NCBI GenBank assembly: GCA_964542305.1
Contig: CAZITX010000023.1
Location: 1 to 32,242 of the forward strand
Reading direction: 5' to 3'
DNA: 32,242 nucleotides
DNA from: DMER64 sp964542305
GTDB lineage: Bacteria; Bacteroidota; Bacteroidia; Bacteroidales; UBA932
Both the position numbers and the translations under genes were made by a program. The notes beneath the pieces were generated by a model. That model was given only the letters and a program-made list of their open reading frames with translations, did not search any database and had not been told where the DNA came from. Positions 15,225 to 22,144 of this stretch are shown in pieces. Each line of letters opens with the position of its first letter. The stretch's first letter is position 1.

Positions 15225-17064
15225 TATTCATCGTGATCAGGAACTCGTCATTATCCTGGGTCCGCAACAAGCGATCTTTCATAAATTCCATAGCTTCCAC
15301 AGAATTCATATCTGCCAGGTAATTGCGAAGTATCCAGATGCGGTTGAGTTTGTCCTTGTCCATTAACAAATCGTCGCGACGCGTTGAACTAAGCGTTACA
15401 TCAACAGCAGGGAATATTCTCTTGTTGGAGAGCTTCCTGTCCAGTTGCAGTTCTAAGTTGCCGGTTCCCTTAAATTCTTCAAAGATCACTTCGTCCATTT
15501 TGGAACCGGTATCGGTGAGTGCCGTAGACAGGATAGTAAGGGAACCTCCGTTTTCAATATTTCTGGCAGCCCCAAAGAACCGTTTGGGTTTTTGGAGGGC
15601 ATTGGCATCCACACCTCCGCTCAACACTTTTCCGCTTGCAGGTTGAACTGTATTGAAAGCACGAGCCAGACGTGTAATACTATCCAGCAGGATGACCACA
15701 TCATGACCGCATTCTACCAGGCGTTTTGCTTTTTCAAGTACGATGCCGGCAACCTTCACGTGACGTTCCGCAGATTCGTCAAATGTTGAAGCGATCACTT
15801 CCGCTTTAACGTTACGGGCCATATCGGTCACTTCTTCCGGTCTTTCGTCAATTAACAGGACGATCATATAAACCTCCGGATGATTGTCGGCAATAGCGTT
15901 GGCAATTGATTGCAACAGCACCGTTTTTCCGGTTTTCGGCTGGGCTACAATAAGACCCCTTTGGCCTTTTCCTATAGGAGTGAACAGATCCACAATGCGG
16001 TTAGACAAGGTGTTGTGTCCGTTTGAAGTAATGTCAAATTTGGAATCCGGGAAAAGAGGTGTTAGAAAATCAAACGGGATCCTGTCGCGGATGAATTCGG
16101 GTTCCCTTCCGTTTATCTCATGAATTTTCACAAGTGGGAAGAATTTTTCACTTTCCCTGGGCGGGCGTATTTCACCACTTACTGTATCTCCCGTCTTCAA
16201 CCCGTACATTTTTATCTGTTGTTGTGATAAATAAATATCATCAGGAGAATTCAGGTAGTTGTAATCGGAAGAACGTAAAAATCCGTAACCGTCGGGCATC
16301 ATTTCCAAAACACCGATAGCCTTTACTACTCCTTCGTACTCAAGTTTCTTTTCATGAACCTGCTTCCCGGCATGCTGTTCTGGTTTTTGCTGTTCGGGCT
16401 TTTGATGAGCCGGTTTCTGCTGGCCTGATTTATGCCGGGCCGATTTCTGTTGGTCAAGTTTCTGTTGATCAGGTTGCTGTTGGTCAGGGTGCCGTTGTTC
16501 AGGTTGCCGTTGTTCAGGTTGCCGTTGTTCAGGAATTTTTCCTGTTTCTTCAGGTTTTTTCTCATCCGGCTTAATTCCTGTTTCCGGTTTTTTCCTGGGT
16601 CTTCCTTTTCTTGGTTTTGGCTGAGTATTCTCTTCTGTTTTGACCTCAGTCTTTTTTTCAATCACAGGTTTTGATTCCTGTGCGGGTTTTATTTCCTGTA
16701 CGGGTTTTTGTTCCTGTACGGGTTTTTGTTCCTGTACAGGTTTTGATTCCTTTACGGATTTTTGTTCCATCGCGGGTTTTGATCCCGGACCGGGTTTTTC
16801 CTCTTTTCCGGCTTGTTTTTCTTTTGTTTCCGGAGCAGGTGTTTTTGCCCGTGGTTTCCGGGTGCGGCGTGTGGTTTGTTTTTTTGTATTGGTTTTGTCA
16901 CCGGAAGAGGCCTGGGTGGAAGCGCCCGACTCGGCCTGAACATCCAGAATCTGGTAAATCAATTCATTTTTGGCATAGGATTCAATTTTTTTGATCTCCA
17001 ATGCATTGGCAATTCTATGGAGTTCTTCCATTGACTTGCTGCTAAGCTCAATAATGTCGTACAT
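15220..17064 (-). CDS. rho: Transcription termination factor Rho with long disordered insertion
   Basis: 614 residues against 419 in E. coli. Order: Rho N-terminal helical domain (1-45, SMEELHRIANALEI); a disordered insertion (about 46-240) rich in K, Q, P and E; the OB-fold RNA-binding domain (about 243-325, VLEMMPDGYGFLRSSDYNY); then the hexameric ATPase with Walker A AQPKTGKT (374-381), Walker B region VVILLDSITRLARA, and GGVDANALQKPKRFFGAARN in the RNA-binding Q/R-loop region. All catalytic parts are intact. The insertion holds six KPVQEQ-like hexapeptides (102-137), an AT-hook-like PRKGRPRKKP (151-160) and eleven PEQRQ-like pentapeptides (178-232). A Bacteroides Rho insertion has been reported to drive phase separation. 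Transcribed leftward after lptD, from its own promoter. Confidence 0.97.
   Translation of the reverse strand: MYDIIELSSKSMEELHRIANALEIKKIESYAKNELIYQILDVQAESGASTQASSGDKTNTKKQTTRRTRKPRAKTPAPETKEKQAGKEEKPGPGSKPAMEQKSVKESKPVQEQKPVQEQKPVQEIKPAQESKPVIEKKTEVKTEENTQPKPRKGRPRKKPETGIKPDEKKPEETGKIPEQRQPEQRQPEQRHPDQQQPDQQKLDQQKSARHKSGQQKPAHQKPEQQKPEQHAGKQVHEKKLEYEGVVKAIGVLEMMPDGYGFLRSSDYNYLNSPDDIYLSQQQIKMYGLKTGDTVSGEIRPPRESEKFFPLVKIHEINGREPEFIRDRIPFDFLTPLFPDSKFDITSNGHNTLSNRIVDLFTPIGKGQRGLIVAQPKTGKTVLLQSIANAIADNHPEVYMIVLLIDERPEEVTDMARNVKAEVIASTFDESAERHVKVAGIVLEKAKRLVECGHDVVILLDSITRLARAFNTVQPASGKVLSGGVDANALQKPKRFFGAARNIENGGSLTILSTALTDTGSKMDEVIFEEFKGTGNLELQLDRKLSNKRIFPAVDVTLSSTRRDDLLMDKDKLNRIWILRNYLADMNSVEAMEFMKDRLLRTQDNDEFLITMNK
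16369..16533. repeat. 15-bp tandem repeat tract in rho (eleven degenerate units)
   Basis: Eleven consecutive in-frame 15-base units encode PEQRQ-type pentapeptides. The first three (at 16489-16533) are almost identical in DNA, while later units drift to PDQQK, SARHK and PEQQK. A length that is a multiple of three keeps rho open if copies are lost or gained. Confidence 0.85.
16654..16761. repeat. 18-bp tandem repeat tract in rho (six units)
   Basis: Six in-frame 18-base units encode KPVQEQ-type hexapeptides (residues 102-137). The second and third units, around 16708-16743, are identical or nearly so in DNA, suggesting recent duplication. Confidence 0.85.
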
Positions 17065-17117
17065 TTAAAATATGTTAAGTATTGGGTTAAAGCTTGAAGG
17101 ATAAAGCTAAGACGGTA

Positions 17118-17125
17118 CAAATATA
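17118..17125 (-). promoter_or_regulatory. Bacteroidota -7 promoter element for rho
   Basis: Minus strand TATATTTG, a perfect match, in the 69-base gap between lptD and rho. Implied leader about 50 nt, the longest among the leading genes here, which leaves room for the autoregulation known for rho in other bacteria; none is demonstrated here. Confidence 0.6.
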
Positions 17126-17133
17126 TAAAAAAT

Positions 17134-19902
17134 TTAATTATCCCAGAAACTGGAGTTCTTCTTATATTGCAGTACATCAGCCAGTGCAGATGCCTTGGCG
17201 GCAATCCGGAAACTCCAGCTTTCCCACTTCCCGTTGGGAACCCAGGAGAAAGATATCTGAAAACAATGCAGGTCATATGTGGCACTCAGCTGTGTGGTCG
17301 TAAGTTTAAATTTCATCATATCCAGTCCGCTGCGAAGATTGATGCTGAAATCCCTTGTTAGTTTGACCTGCGCCGAAATGCCGAGTGTCTGGTTGAAATT
17401 ATGATTGGTGTTTAATTGCTCGTTGGCGTATGTATAAGACCTGTTGTAAGAAAAACTGTAATTAAGATTCACAGACCAGGGCACCTCAGGGTCCATGTAA
17501 TATACCCATCCACCCGGTATGTATTCGCCGGTAAGGGGATCTTCATATACCAACTGGTAAGAATCATTTTTGCTCTTCTGATCTCCACCCTTGAACGAAT
17601 AGGAAGTCGAAAAACTGGCGTTGGTAAGCCTGGCCAGATTTCCTGTCCTCATCACATTCAGAGTGTTGATCCGCTGCCCTCTTTCATTTACGGCGTAAGG
17701 ATCAAACATGGCATTGGCATTTATGCCGAGTTTCTCGAAGATCGAGGTTGACAAACTGACGCTTATATTGGAAAGTTTCATGGAATCTGCCAGGAAATTG
17801 TATGAGCCGTTCAACGACAGGTTATCAATAATTTTGATCTTTTTTACCCCTCCGTTCTCTGTCGTATCTTTTTTATTTAACACTTTGGCCTCAACGTTGT
17901 TGCCCAATGAAAAACTGATGGAAGCATTTCGTCCTTTGGAAGGAGGTCCGTACACCGATTTACTGTATTTATTGTAGTCCACCGAATATTCCCGTCCCAG
18001 TGAATCAGTATAATTCAAAGTGGTATAGCCGTTGGCTTTCGTCCCCAATTCCGGTCTGTAACTGAAACTCACCGAAGGTGTCATCATATGACGGATGGCC
18101 CTGAGACGTCCCGTAGGTTTGAAATTGAACATCCCGTATATACGTGTAGACATGGAGACTCCTCCCGAATAAGACTGCGTGATCCCGAACTCGCTGAACG
18201 GTTGAGAAGTACTGGATACCACTTTTTGCTCTGTCTGGTCGAAAGTTCGGGTCTCGCTCATGAAATGCCAGTTCATTCCATAACTAACGGTAGGTGTAAA
18301 GTTCAAATATTTGAGTAATGTAAAACTGGGCAGTCCTATGGAAAAATTATGTTGCATACCCGTTTTATAATCTTTCCAGAAATCGGGTGTTCCGAATTGA
18401 GAGGATTTAAAATTCAGTTTGTTCTGAAAAGCCGTATTGTAACTGAGGGTGATATCTTCATAAAAACGCTTCTTCCCTACCCTTTCTTTCCGCTGGAAAG
18501 GATTGATACGGCTCATTGTAAAGGTCAGGTTAGGCAAGGTCAGGGCATAGGACGAATCCCTGTTGTTCTGACTGTGTAATAAGTTGATGGAAAGATTGAA
18601 CGGCGTTCCAGCAAAGGTTTTGGCATATGATATACTGGAGGATGTCTGTGATTGCAGCGCTTCATCAATTGATTGACTGTTAAAGCGGTTGTTGGTGGGA
18701 CTGGAAAAATTGACCGAGGCGCTGAAAGACGTCCCGGGACGTTTTTTTGGATCCTGCGTATGGCTCCAGCGAATGGAAAAATCGCCCGATTCCTGGTAAT
18801 CGGACGAGCCTCTCTCCCCTGTAATATTTCTGGAGTAGCTCACGTTCAGGTTCCCGTTGTATTTATAGCGGTTCTTGTACCTTGCCGTTCCCCTGACGGC
18901 CCATGATCCCATTGAATATATGTCCCCTGTGACAGAAAAATCAAGGTAATCCCCAAACACAAAATAATAACCAAGATCTTTCAGAAAGAAACCACGGGCC
19001 ACCTCTTCACCATAAGACGGGATCAACAAGCCTCCCGAACGCTCTGGACGTTTGGGCACAAAACCGAACGGTACGATTATGGGAGTAGGAACATCTTCAA
19101 TAACCACATAAGAAGGGCCAAAGATCGTTTGTCCTACATTTCCGTCTTCATCGGTAGTGATCTTGGCGTTGGTCATGTGAAGATAGAAATGAGGATGTTC
19201 GGCATCACAGGTGGTATATTTTCCTCCGTGTATATTTATGGAATTATCAGGCATCTTTTTCAGGTGCGATCCATGCAGGAATCCCTGTTCATCCTGGGTT
19301 ACCATGTTGTTTATTCTAGCTTTTCTTGACCCGAAATTATAATAGACCGATTCCATTACATAACTGTTGTTCCCTTCTTTCATTTCAGGCTTTCCCTGCA
19401 TAACACCGGTAGAATCCACAACCCCTGTGGCAAAAACCGTTTTTGTGTCGGCATCGTATTCCATATATTCTGCAGTAATTTCCATATTGTCATAAGTAAC
19501 TTTAACGTCCCCATAATAATACAACATGGTTTTTCCACCCCTGAAATCTTCTACCACAGAGTCCCTGGCTACCGAAAAAGCCGGGGCTTCCAGCTGGGTA
19601 TGTGCCCTGATACTATCCAAACGGGCCAGGCTGTCCAGGTCCAACGGAGAAAGTCCTACCGCAGCTTCTTTCAGTCCGGTATAGCTGCTCAAGCGATCCC
19701 ACATCAATGACAAGGGGGATCTGTCCGGACGGGACACCACCGGAGTATACAGGTATTGTCTGTACATCTGGCTTACAGGAGCTATTGAATTCTCAATTAT
19801 CCTTTTCTGCTGGCCATGGACGGGTAATACTCCCAGAACAAGGAATACCAGACAACATACGGTATGCAAAATACTTTTTTTATCTTTGTCTTCCGCAGAC
19901 AT
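17134..19902 (-). CDS. lptD: LPS-assembly outer-membrane protein LptD-like
   Basis: Start set at the ATG giving MSAEDKDKKS plus a hydrophobic signal peptide ending VHGQ; an upstream in-frame ATG adds 28 polar residues and would overlap the divergent amidase gene. 922 residues. The N-terminal OstA/LptA-like beta-jellyroll has YYYGDVKVTYDNMEITAEYMEYD, KTVFATG and HPHFYLHMTNAKI, followed by VPTPIIVPFGFVPKRPERSGGLLIPSYGEE, which leads into a long beta-barrel of alternating aromatic and serine-rich strands. This matches the Bacteroidota 'putative LPS assembly protein LptD' type, longer than the E. coli protein. It would receive lipopolysaccharide from the Lpt bridge and insert it in the outer leaflet. 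The two neighbours across the divergent start also act in the envelope. Confidence 0.87.
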   Translation of the reverse strand: MSAEDKDKKSILHTVCCLVFLVLGVLPVHGQQKRIIENSIAPVSQMYRQYLYTPVVSRPDRSPLSLMWDRLSSYTGLKEAAVGLSPLDLDSLARLDSIRAHTQLEAPAFSVARDSVVEDFRGGKTMLYYYGDVKVTYDNMEITAEYMEYDADTKTVFATGVVDSTGVMQGKPEMKEGNNSYVMESVYYNFGSRKARINNMVTQDEQGFLHGSHLKKMPDNSINIHGGKYTTCDAEHPHFYLHMTNAKITTDEDGNVGQTIFGPSYVVIEDVPTPIIVPFGFVPKRPERSGGLLIPSYGEEVARGFFLKDLGYYFVFGDYLDFSVTGDIYSMGSWAVRGTARYKNRYKYNGNLNVSYSRNITGERGSSDYQESGDFSIRWSHTQDPKKRPGTSFSASVNFSSPTNNRFNSQSIDEALQSQTSSSISYAKTFAGTPFNLSINLLHSQNNRDSSYALTLPNLTFTMSRINPFQRKERVGKKRFYEDITLSYNTAFQNKLNFKSSQFGTPDFWKDYKTGMQHNFSIGLPSFTLLKYLNFTPTVSYGMNWHFMSETRTFDQTEQKVVSSTSQPFSEFGITQSYSGGVSMSTRIYGMFNFKPTGRLRAIRHMMTPSVSFSYRPELGTKANGYTTLNYTDSLGREYSVDYNKYSKSVYGPPSKGRNASISFSLGNNVEAKVLNKKDTTENGGVKKIKIIDNLSLNGSYNFLADSMKLSNISVSLSTSIFEKLGINANAMFDPYAVNERGQRINTLNVMRTGNLARLTNASFSTSYSFKGGDQKSKNDSYQLVYEDPLTGEYIPGGWVYYMDPEVPWSVNLNYSFSYNRSYTYANEQLNTNHNFNQTLGISAQVKLTRDFSINLRSGLDMMKFKLTTTQLSATYDLHCFQISFSWVPNGKWESWSFRIAAKASALADVLQYKKNSSFWDN
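19881..19888 (+). promoter_or_regulatory. Bacteroidota -7 promoter element for the amidase gene, inside lptD coding sequence
   Basis: TATCTTTG, a perfect match, ends 29 bases before the amidase ATG at 19918. It lies within codons 5-8 of lptD on the other strand. Confidence 0.6.
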
Positions 19903-19908
19903 AAGCTG

Positions 19909-19916
19909 CAAATATA
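19909..19916 (-). promoter_or_regulatory. Bacteroidota -7 promoter element for lptD
   Basis: Minus strand TATATTTG, a perfect match, fills half of the 15-base gap between the two divergent start codons. Its edge is only 6 bases from the lptD ATG, so the transcript would be nearly leaderless. It lies downstream of the amidase element, so the two transcripts would overlap at their 5' ends. Confidence 0.5.
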
Positions 19917-19917
19917 T

Positions 19918-21006
19918 ATGAAAAAACTGATTCCCGTACTGGTTGTAATTCTCTCTGTCTGCAATTCGTATGCCATCATGGCTCAAGGTTTTTCAGGTCC
20001 GTCAGTCCGTAAGGTGGTTATTGATCCCGGTCACGGAGGACACGATCCGGGAGCACTGAGCCCTGACAGAAAACTGAGGGAAAAAGATATAAATCTGTCT
20101 GTTGCCAAACACCTTGGGGCCGAGATCAACAAAAAATATCCCGGAATAGAAGTTCTTTATACAAGGACAAAAGATGTTGCTGTAGACCTGGACAGACGCG
20201 GTATGTTGGCGACAGAAGAAGATGCGGATCTTTTCATATCCATTCACGTCAATTCGGCAAAAAAAGCCACTTCTACACCGGTGGGGCCGGAAACATGGGT
20301 TTTCGGAGGAGACCGCAGCCGGAGAAAAGACGATAGTTATAATGTGGTATTGAAAGAGAATGAAGTCATCAAATTTGAAGAAAATTACAAAGCCAAATAC
20401 GAAGGTTTTGACCCTGACAATCCCCAATCCATGATTGTTTTTAATTTTCAGAAAGACGCAATAATGAGACAATCCAGAATACTGGGAACCTGCATCCAGC
20501 AATCATTGCGCCAGGGCCCCCTGCGGGGAAATCAAAAGGATCGGGGGATGAAAGAAGGAGGATTTGTGGTTCTGGCTTATTGTTCCATGCCGGCTGTACT
20601 GGTAGAAATGGGATTTCTTAACAGCAGCGCGGACCGAAAGATACTTAGTACAGAAAACGGGCGCAGGAATATTGCCCGGCAATTAATGATCGGCTTTGAA
20701 GAATACCTTGAAAGTTACGGACAAAACGGAATTGCTGCCGTTCAGACAGATATGCCTGAAACACAATACAGGGTGCAAATTCTGTCTTCCAGGGAGGCCC
20801 TTCCTGCTTCAAATGAGACATTGAAAGCTTTTCCGGGCACACAACTTGTTATTTGTAACGACCAGATATATAAATATAAGTATACATTGGGGAACTTCTC
20901 CAATAGAGAGGAAGCTCAACAATATTGTAACAACCTCAGGAAGAGCGATTTCCCGGACGCCTTTGTGATAGCCGTAAAGGATGGCAAATTGGTTCCTGCT
21001 AATTAA
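19918..21006 (+). CDS. N-acetylmuramoyl-L-alanine amidase (Amidase_3) with C-terminal SPOR domain
   Basis: Start chosen at the ATG giving MKKLIPVLVVILSV, a signal peptide; an earlier in-frame ATG would put 18 residues ahead of it. 362 residues. The catalytic domain has zinc ligands His39 (DPGHGGHDPG), Glu55 (REKDINL) and His110 (ISIHVNSA), plus the catalytic Glu in VLVEMGFLNSS. It cleaves the amide bond between N-acetylmuramate and the stem peptide. The last ~80 residues (TQYRVQILSSREAL, then YKYTLGNFSNREEAQQYCNNLR) form a SPOR domain, which binds glycan stripped of stem peptides and would bring the enzyme to division septa. E. coli AmiC-like in catalysis, but the SPOR tail replaces the AMIN domain. 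Followed 6 bases later by the MCE gene. Confidence 0.94.
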   Translation: MKKLIPVLVVILSVCNSYAIMAQGFSGPSVRKVVIDPGHGGHDPGALSPDRKLREKDINLSVAKHLGAEINKKYPGIEVLYTRTKDVAVDLDRRGMLATEEDADLFISIHVNSAKKATSTPVGPETWVFGGDRSRRKDDSYNVVLKENEVIKFEENYKAKYEGFDPDNPQSMIVFNFQKDAIMRQSRILGTCIQQSLRQGPLRGNQKDRGMKEGGFVVLAYCSMPAVLVEMGFLNSSADRKILSTENGRRNIARQLMIGFEEYLESYGQNGIAAVQTDMPETQYRVQILSSREALPASNETLKAFPGTQLVICNDQIYKYKYTLGNFSNREEAQQYCNNLRKSDFPDAFVIAVKDGKLVPAN

Positions 21007-21012
21007 ACCGTA

Positions 21013-21933
21013 ATGAAAACCAAAAAAATGTCCCGTGAACTGAAAATCGGTCTGTTTGCCCTGATCGTGATCGTTGTATTATACTTTGTGGTTCAGTTTT
21101 TAAAAGGGAATGATCTTTTTAGGGGAACCAATACCTATTATGCACTTTACCCCAATGTGGAAGGCCTTGCTCCCACAAGTCCGGTATATGTGCTGGGCCT
21201 TTCAGCCGGAACGGTAGACCGGATAGATTTTGATCAGGAGAATCAACAGATGATCATTAAGATCAGACTGAAAAAAAAGTTCAGCCTTCCTGAAGGGACA
21301 AAAGCAGAAATCTACAGTGCCGATATACTTGGCGGAAAAGCAGTTCAGCTGATCCTGGGCAATTCTGATACCTGGCATTCACCGGGTGATACACTCGCCT
21401 CTTCCATCCAACCGGATCTGATCTCTCTGCTTTCTAAAGAACTGGTATCTCTGAAAGACGATATTTCCGGATTAATTTCCAATTTGAATCTGACGGTAAC
21501 CCGCATTAATGATATACTGGACGAAGAGAACAGTAAAAACATTAAAAACGGCCTGGCACGTTTAAACAATTCATTAGGTCATATCAACCGTTTAACCGAA
21601 ACCCTGGGCAATAACTCCTCGCGTATAGACGATATCCTGGCCGGAGCCGACACCCTGGCCGGTGAACTTAACCATGCCGTAAAAGGGCTTTCGGGAACCC
21701 TGGCAAATTTTGACGCTGTATCGGAAGAGTTGAAAGGGGCCGATCTTGCCGGAACCGTGGAAGAATTACATAAATTACTTGAAAACCTGAGCGATCCTGA
21801 AGGGACCCTGGGTCAAATTGGTTCAAATCCGGCTTTGTATCATTCCCTGACCGATATTCTTTCAAGGGCCGATTCCCTGATACGTCTGATCAGCGAAAAT
21901 CCTAAAAAATACCTTAGAATTACGGTTTTTTAA
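21013..21933 (+). CDS. mlaD: MlaD/MCE-family lipid transport protein
   Basis: 306 residues. Short cytoplasmic start, one TM helix (about 12-29, GLFALIVIVVLYFVVQF), then a single MCE domain (about 37-115: YYALYPNVEGLAPTSPVYVLGLSAGTVDRI and LPEGTKAEIYSADILGGKAVQLILG). A long alpha-helical tail with heptad-like I/L spacing follows (about 135-300), probably forming the coiled-coil barrel of MCE hexamers. MlaD-type proteins carry phospholipids between inner and outer membrane together with an MlaE permease and MlaF ATPase; those genes are not beside it here. The ATG lies 6 bases after the amidase stop, so co-transcription is likely. With lptD across the divergent promoter, this makes an envelope cluster. 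Confidence 0.9.
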   Translation: MKTKKMSRELKIGLFALIVIVVLYFVVQFLKGNDLFRGTNTYYALYPNVEGLAPTSPVYVLGLSAGTVDRIDFDQENQQMIIKIRLKKKFSLPEGTKAEIYSADILGGKAVQLILGNSDTWHSPGDTLASSIQPDLISLLSKELVSLKDDISGLISNLNLTVTRINDILDEENSKNIKNGLARLNNSLGHINRLTETLGNNSSRIDDILAGADTLAGELNHAVKGLSGTLANFDAVSEELKGADLAGTVEELHKLLENLSDPEGTLGQIGSNPALYHSLTDILSRADSLIRLISENPKKYLRITVF

Positions 21934-21980
21934 AATATTAATATTTGTCTCAAACGCACAGCTGTCAATAGATAGCATAT

Positions 21981-21992
21981 TTTGGGGTTTAT
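21981..21992 (+). repeat. Left arm of 12-bp inverted repeat upstream of dnaA
   Basis: TTTGGGGTTTAT; its exact reverse complement is at 22126-22137. The two arms bracket 133 bases of AT-rich DNA in the gap between mlaD and dnaA. Confidence 0.7.
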
Positions 21993-22125
21993 TAGCTTGC
22001 TCATTATCAGAGATTTGTAAAAACACATTTTTTTCGCTCTGATTATTAGGTCATTATTGTTTTTTTGAAAAATACAAGTGTTTTTCCTTTTTTTTTTACC
22101 GTTTTTTTTAACCATTTTTGTATAC

Positions 22126-22137
22126 ATAAACCCCAAA
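22126..22137 (-). repeat. Right arm of 12-bp inverted repeat, just before the dnaA start
   Basis: Reads ATAAACCCCAAA on the plus strand, the exact reverse complement of 21981-21992. It ends 7 bases before the dnaA ATG, about where transcription should begin if the degenerate -7 element at 22113-22120 is used. Confidence 0.7.
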
Positions 22138-22144
22138 TCTAAAT

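Larger units (their letters stand above)
21934..22144. other. 211-base AT-rich intergenic region upstream of dnaA
   Basis: The longest gene-free stretch of the window. A 14-bp palindrome AAATATTAATATTT overlaps its left end (21933-21946). It holds both arms of a 12-bp inverted repeat, a T10 tract (22088-22097) and a T8 tract (22102-22109). CATTTTTG at 22113-22120 is a one-mismatch -7 element that would put the transcript start near 22124. No consensus DnaA box (TTATNCACA or its complement) is present, so I see no origin here. Confidence 0.55.

Noticed and set aside
16432..16994. Phenylalanine/Cys-rich open frames antisense to the rho repeats
   Set aside because: They are the complement of the low-complexity repeat tracts, so they inherit repetitiveness without indicating a gene.
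22019..22085. AAAAACAC and GTGTTTTT inverted repeat as an mlaD terminator
   Set aside because: An 8-bp match, A/T-dominated and 51 bases apart, is expected by chance in such AT-rich DNA, and the loop is too long.
21934..22144. Chromosomal origin next to dnaA
   Set aside because: No TTATNCACA-type boxes on either strand and no dnaN nearby; AT-richness alone is not enough.
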